From Bordetella genomosp. 10 (lineage in GTDB: Bacteria; Pseudomonadota; Gammaproteobacteria; Burkholderiales; Burkholderiaceae_B), in assembly GCF_002261225.1 (NCBI RefSeq), contig NZ_NEVM01000002.1:558001-622000 (forward strand): DNA of 64,000 bases, read 5' to 3'. A program made the translations under genes and the position numbers. Positions 60,492-64,000 of the stretch are shown here, one piece after another; position 1 is the first letter of the stretch, and every line of letters begins with the position of its first letter. Under the pieces are notes generated by a model. It was not told the DNA's origin. It was given only the letters and a program-made list of their open reading frames with translations, and made no database searches.

Positions 60492-61737
60492 GCAGGCGCG
60501 GCGCTTCGTCGGCCGGGGCGTCGCAGCAATAGAGCACCGCGCCGGCCAGGCCGTCGCCTTCCGCGGGCAGCGCTTGCAGGGAGGCGCCGCGCAATGCCAC
60601 CGTGCCCTGGTTGCAGGCGAAGGCGTAGCAAGCGCCGGCGTCGGCCTCCTTGAGCAGCCGCAGGCCGCGCGACAGGCGCGGATAGTCGGTGGTGGCCGCG
60701 TCCACCGACGACTTGACCTCGGCCACCAGGCAGACGTCCCAGGTTTCCTTGGCATCGTGGGCCTCGCGCGGGATGGCGGCGCGCCGCAGCAGGACCACGT
60801 CCCATTCCGTCTTGGCGCGTTCGGCCTTGCCCGCGATCGCCGCCGGCACGCGCATGGAGGTGACGACGCGGTAGGCCGCGGGATCGCCCGCCGCCTCGCC
60901 CAGCCGCCGCGCCCAGGCTTGCAGCGCTTCGGCCGCCAGGGCTTCGACGGCGGCGCCGCGCTGCTGCGTGGTGCGGCCCAGCGCGGCGGCCTGCGCGCTG
61001 CCGGAGCGCGGGCCGCGCCTGTCCCACAGGGCTTCGTACTGGCGGACCCCGGCGTCCTCCGCCAGGCCGGCCAGGCGTTGCAGTCTTTCCAGGGCGGCGT
61101 CGTCCGATAGTTTCAGCAGGCCGCTCGCCAGGGGCGGGTCGGCGGCGATCTCCGGGATGAGCAGGGCGCGCCGCGCGGCGTCGGCCAGGGCGGGCCAGGC
61201 CGCGGCCGCGGCGTGGGCCTGCAACTGCGCCAGGGTCTCGCGCAGCACGCCCGGCGGCAGGCCGCGTTGCTTGCCGGGATGGGCGACGGCGTTCACGGCC
61301 GAGCGGACCTGGCGCCGGTCCCGCTCGGCATGGGCGGAGAGGGAAGCGTATTCGCGCACCCGCGGCGCGCGGTGCCGCAGCACCATGGCCTGGAAGGCGA
61401 AGTCGCCGCCGGCCGGACGCATCGCGTCCTGCACCAGCCGCGCGAGCGCGTCGATGAATGCGTCCTTGACGCTCGTGTACGGTTCACGCTCCCGCGCCGT
61501 GGCCACGCGCGCCTGTTCGATGACCCGCGCCAGCACGTCGGCGGGATTGTCCTCGCGCGGCGCGGCGGCGATGACTGGGGCCGTCGTTGCCGCCGGGGTC
61601 GTTGGGAGCTTAGGGGTCGCCAGAGTCGTCGAAGCTGGCGACGCCGACGGATCCGCCGGGATGCGGTAGCGCCGGACGACCGCTTGCAGCATGTCGTCGA
61701 GGGCGTCGGAGCGGGGCGTGCGGTCGTCTTGGGGCAT
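60259..61737 (-). CDS. Unknown protein with PD-(D/E)XK-like motifs
   Basis: A 492-residue protein of unknown function. After a low-complexity linker (30-60) it is helical. The C-terminal half shows Glu265 in RGAAVEALAAE, Asp313 in TEWDVVLL and Glu340-x-Lys342 in CLVAEVKSS, in the order and kind of spacing of restriction-endonuclease-like folds. No other domain was recognised. The ATG at 61737 is chosen; a longer frame upstream lacks a ribosome site. It converges on the MFS gene. Confidence 0.7.
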   Translation of the reverse strand: MPQDDRTPRSDALDDMLQAVVRRYRIPADPSASPASTTLATPKLPTTPAATTAPVIAAAPREDNPADVLARVIEQARVATAREREPYTSVKDAFIDALARLVQDAMRPAGGDFAFQAMVLRHRAPRVREYASLSAHAERDRRQVRSAVNAVAHPGKQRGLPPGVLRETLAQLQAHAAAAAWPALADAARRALLIPEIAADPPLASGLLKLSDDAALERLQRLAGLAEDAGVRQYEALWDRRGPRSGSAQAAALGRTTQQRGAAVEALAAEALQAWARRLGEAAGDPAAYRVVTSMRVPAAIAGKAERAKTEWDVVLLRRAAIPREAHDAKETWDVCLVAEVKSSVDAATTDYPRLSRGLRLLKEADAGACYAFACNQGTVALRGASLQALPAEGDGLAGAVLYCCDAPADEAPRLLNAASRMQLLSAPESLAYAARLAENAPADRSTLEPVWRKLLSSPQWRPVLQQYATLHQVRELMVHVADLASCAGTGH

Positions 61738-61942
61738 GGACACGTCGCGTTTGCGATGCACCAGGTCAGCGGATGGCCGGCAGGCGCCGGCGCGCGGCAT
61801 GGTGTCGCCGGAGTATACAAAGCCGGCCGCGACCCGGCCCGGCAGGCCCGCGCATGGGGGGCACATCGCGGGTGATACATTTATGCCCGTGGCGCCGGCG
61901 CTTTCCGCGCGCCACCGGCATTCAAGCATCGAGGCGCGACCC

Positions 61943-62758
61943 GTGAACTCCGGCACTCCATTGGACACCTCCACTTCGCACGACCTGCATGGCCACTGGC
62001 CGCAGGCCGAATCGGTGGAGGACTTCCGCCGCAATCTCGCGGCGGTGCAGGCGCGCATCGTCGCGGCGTGCGAGCGCGTGGGCCGGGATGCCGCGGGCGT
62101 GCGCCTGCTTCCCGTCAGCAAGACCAAGCCCGAAGCGATCCTGCGGCTGGCCTATGCGGCCGGCTGCCGCCAGTTCGGCGAGAACAAGCCGCAGGAGGCC
62201 TACGGCAAATGGGAGGCCATGGGGGACCTGGCCGATCTGCGCTGGTCGGTGATTGGCCACCTGCAAACCAACAAGGCCAAGCTGGTGGCGCGCTTCGCCG
62301 CCGAATTCCAGGCGCTGGACAGCCTGCGCCTGGCGGAGGCGCTGGAGCGGCGCCTGCAGGCCGAAGGCCGCTCGCTGGACGTGTTCGTGCAGGTCAACAC
62401 CTCGATGGAAGACAGCAAGTACGGCTTGCCGCCCGGCGAGGTGGCCGCCTTCCTGCGCGCCTTGCCGGCGTTCTCCGCGCTGCGGGTGCGCGGCTTCATG
62501 ACGCTGGCGATGCTGTCGGCCGACGCCGCGCGGGTGCGGCAATGCTTCGTGCGCCTGCGCGAGCTGCGCGACCGGCTGCGCCAGGAGGCGCCGGACGGCA
62601 TCTCGCTGGACGAGCTGTCGATGGGCATGTCCGGCGACTATGAAATCGCCATCGAGGAAGGCGCCACGGTGGTGCGCGTCGGCCAGGCGATTTTCGGCGC
62701 GCGCGCCACGCCCGATGCCTATTACTGGCCGGCGGGTGGAGCAGGGGAGGCGCGCTGA
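61943..62758 (+). CDS. YggS family pyridoxal phosphate homeostasis protein
   Basis: A 271-residue fold type III PLP-binding protein. The PLP lysine is in [48 protein letters not shown]-type segments and [15 protein letters not shown] are family hallmarks. It buffers free PLP and affects amino-acid pools. GTG at 61943 with GAGG at 61931-61934 is the best start. Its stop overlaps the PdxY start (TGATG), linking it to PLP salvage. Confidence 0.88.
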   Translation: MNSGTPLDTSTSHDLHGHWPQAESVEDFRRNLAAVQARIVAACERVGRDAAGVRLLPVSKTKPEAILRLAYAAGCRQFGENKPQEAYGKWEAMGDLADLRWSVIGHLQTNKAKLVARFAAEFQALDSLRLAEALERRLQAEGRSLDVFVQVNTSMEDSKYGLPPGEVAAFLRALPAFSALRVRGFMTLAMLSADAARVRQCFVRLRELRDRLRQEAPDGISLDELSMGMSGDYEIAIEEGATVVRVGQAIFGARATPDAYYWPAGGAGEAR

Positions 62759-63636
62759 TGCATACCTTCGATCCCACCGTGGGCGCGGCGTCGACGCCGC
62801 TGTTGCCCTTGCCCATCGACGTGGTGTCGGTGCAGTCGCAGGTCGTCTACGGCCGCGTGGGCAACAACGTGGCGCTGCCGGCGCTCGACGCGCTGGGGCT
62901 GACCGCGGCCGCGGTGCCGACCGTGGCGTTCAGCAACACGCCCCACTATCCGACCATCCACGGCGGGCCGATTCCCCTGGAATGGTTCGAAGGCTATCTG
63001 CGCGATCTCTTCGCGCGCGACGCGCTGGGCCATCTCAAGGCCATCCTGGCGGGATACCTGGGCAGCGCCGGCCAGGCGCGGGCGCTGGGCGCCTGGATCG
63101 CCAAGGTCGTCGAGGCCAGGCCGGACGTGCGCGTGGTGATCGATCCGGTGATCGGGGACTATGACAGCGGGGAGTACGTCAGCCCCGACATGGTCGACGC
63201 CTATCGGCGGCACCTGTTGTCGCTGGCGGACGGGATGACGCCCAACGGCTTCGAGCTGGAGCGCCTGACGGGCCTGCCGGCGCGGGACATCGAAGGCGTC
63301 GTCGCCGCCGCCCGGACCTTGCTGGTCGGCCGCACGCAGTGGGTGACGGTGACCAGCGCCGCGCCCGATACCTGGGCGGCCGGCGCGATGCGCGTCGTCG
63401 TGGTGACGCGCGACCGGCACGAAATCTTCGACCATCCCCGCGTCGACGCCACGCCCAAGGGAACGGGCGACCTGTTCAGCGCGGTGGTGGCGGGGCGCCT
63501 GGCGACCGGCGCGACCGTGTTCGAGGCGGTCGGCGCCGCGTGCGGGCAGGTGGTGTCGGCATTGCGGCTGACGTTCGAGGCGCGCAGCGCCGAACTGCTG
63601 CTGCCGCGCGCAGCCGGCGCCGCGGCGGCAGCGTGA
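62758..63636 (+). CDS. pdxY: Pyridoxal kinase
   Basis: A 292-residue ribokinase-fold enzyme that phosphorylates pyridoxal. [35 protein letters not shown], the lid region [11 protein letters not shown] and the anion-hole [13 protein letters not shown] with catalytic Asp are all present. It overlaps YggS by one base, so PLP supply and PLP buffering are co-expressed. Confidence 0.92.
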   Translation: MHTFDPTVGAASTPLLPLPIDVVSVQSQVVYGRVGNNVALPALDALGLTAAAVPTVAFSNTPHYPTIHGGPIPLEWFEGYLRDLFARDALGHLKAILAGYLGSAGQARALGAWIAKVVEARPDVRVVIDPVIGDYDSGEYVSPDMVDAYRRHLLSLADGMTPNGFELERLTGLPARDIEGVVAAARTLLVGRTQWVTVTSAAPDTWAAGAMRVVVVTRDRHEIFDHPRVDATPKGTGDLFSAVVAGRLATGATVFEAVGAACGQVVSALRLTFEARSAELLLPRAAGAAAAA

Positions 63637-63638
63637 AC

Positions 63639-63670
63639 GGATTTAGGGATTTACGGATTTACGGATTTGA
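63639..63670. repeat. Four-copy 8-bp tandem repeat
   Basis: GGATTTAG, GGATTTAC, GGATTTAC and GGATTTGA follow head to tail in the gap between pdxY and the amidotransferase gene. The AT-rich array stands out from the surrounding DNA and lies just upstream of a ribosome site. Confidence 0.88.
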
Positions 63671-63684
63671 ATGGAGTGCAACTC

Positions 63685-63712
63685 ATGAGTGAAACGGTAT
63701 GAGTAAAACGGC
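63685..63712 (+). other. Duplicated 14-bp start region with a five-codon mini-ORF
   Basis: ATGAGTGAAACGGT (63685-63698) is followed by ATGAGTAAAACGGC (63699-63712). GGAG at 63673-63676 is ideally spaced for the first ATG, which opens a five-codon ORF whose TGA overlaps the second ATG. The second ATG starts the amidotransferase and has no ribosome site of its own; an in-frame TGA at 63690 rules out a longer start. Confidence 0.6.
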
Positions 63713-64000
63713 CTTGGCCATACGCCACGTCGCCTTCGAGGACCTGGGGGTTTTCGGGCCGTTGCTGGCCGAGCGCGGCTACGCCGTGCGCTATCTCGAA
63801 GCGGGCGTGGACGCGCTGGACGTGGATACGCTGACCCGGCCGGACCTGGTGATCGTCCTGGGCGGACCGATAGGCGTGTACGAGACGGACCGGTATCCCT
63901 TCCTGCAGGCCGAACGGGAGGCCATCGCCGCGCGCCTGCGGCAGTACAAGCCGACCCTGGGCATCTGCCTGGGCGCGCAATTGATGGCCGGCGCGCTGGG
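63699..64000 (+). CDS. Class I glutamine amidotransferase-like protein, N-terminal part (cut by window edge)
   Basis: About 100 residues are visible before the right edge. LVIVLGGPIGVYETDRYPFL and the nucleophile Cys in LGICLGAQLMAG match GMP-synthase-like class I amidotransferases. Members of this group act on glutamine or gamma-glutamyl compounds. Translation probably depends on coupling to a five-codon leader just upstream. Confidence 0.8.
   Translation, partial: MSKTALAIRHVAFEDLGVFGPLLAERGYAVRYLEAGVDALDVDTLTRPDLVIVLGGPIGVYETDRYPFLQAEREAIAARLRQYKPTLGICLGAQLMAGAL

Noticed and set aside
1..64000. tRNA, rRNA or CRISPR array
   Set aside because: No tRNA-like cloverleaf, rRNA segment or regularly spaced repeat with spacers was seen; the only arrays are short tandem repeats without spacers.

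Overview
The window is GC-rich, gene-dense chromosomal DNA from a betaproteobacterium, most likely Alcaligenaceae (Bordetella/Achromobacter-like). This rests on six Bug-type (TctC-like) solute receptors with no TctA/TctB membrane partners nearby, on repeated MmgE/PrpD, CaiB/BaiF, acyl-CoA dehydrogenase and HMG-CoA-lyase modules, and on the general gene style. The genus is inferred. No rRNA, tRNA, CRISPR array or intact insertion sequence was seen.

Region by region. 1-1376: two short-chain dehydrogenases, the first cut by the window edge. 1443-13352: a GntR-regulated acyl-CoA cluster (dienelactone hydrolase, double-hotdog thioesterase, two MaoC-type hydratases, HMG-CoA-lyase-like aldolase, MmgE/PrpD, acyl-CoA dehydrogenase, CoA-transferase, Bug receptor, lactonase-like propeller, LysR regulator). 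13418-22530, minus strand: a second cluster of similar make-up (CoA-transferase, CMD-family protein, enoyl-CoA hydratase, HMG-CoA lyase, acyl-CoA dehydrogenase, two alpha/beta hydrolases, Bug, MmgE/PrpD). 22604-22762: a 159-bp element with 40-bp inverted ends. 22908-25269: MmgE/PrpD plus Bug. 25294-27453: a truncated SUKH-like remnant beside a hipBA toxin-antitoxin pair with three regularly spaced operators. 27574-37092: ureide (purine-breakdown) utilisation with ureidoglycolate lyase, ureidoglycine aminohydrolase-type cupin, allantoicase, a GntR regulator, an orphan amino-acid-type binding protein and a complete peptide-type ABC importer. 37234-37839: HdeD-like membrane protein.

The most notable system is at 38240-42804: rhodanese, serine acetyltransferase, a small XRE regulator, a family 2A encapsulin shell and a cysteine desulfurase with a 216-residue Pro/Ala-rich N-terminal cargo segment. 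Together these would make cysteine precursor, release sulfur from cysteine inside a protein shell, and transfer sulfane sulfur. The class is known, but this operon is compact and complete.

Downstream: an Rrf2 regulator and a dehydrogenase sharing the same operator (42861-44146); an IclR-controlled Bug/MmgE/SDR operon (44167-50229); a DOPA-dioxygenase-like protein; a solitary superfamily 1 helicase-nuclease (50877-53618), possibly defensive; a DapA-family/Bug/BAAT-thioesterase set; Tam methyltransferase; a LysR/MFS divergent pair; an unknown protein with a PD-(D/E)XK-like motif set; YggS and PdxY for vitamin B6 balance; and a glutamine amidotransferase cut by the right edge.

In-frame 12-bp tandem repeats occur at the ends of three different coding regions, which suggests that short repeat arrays are a recurring source of variation in this genome.
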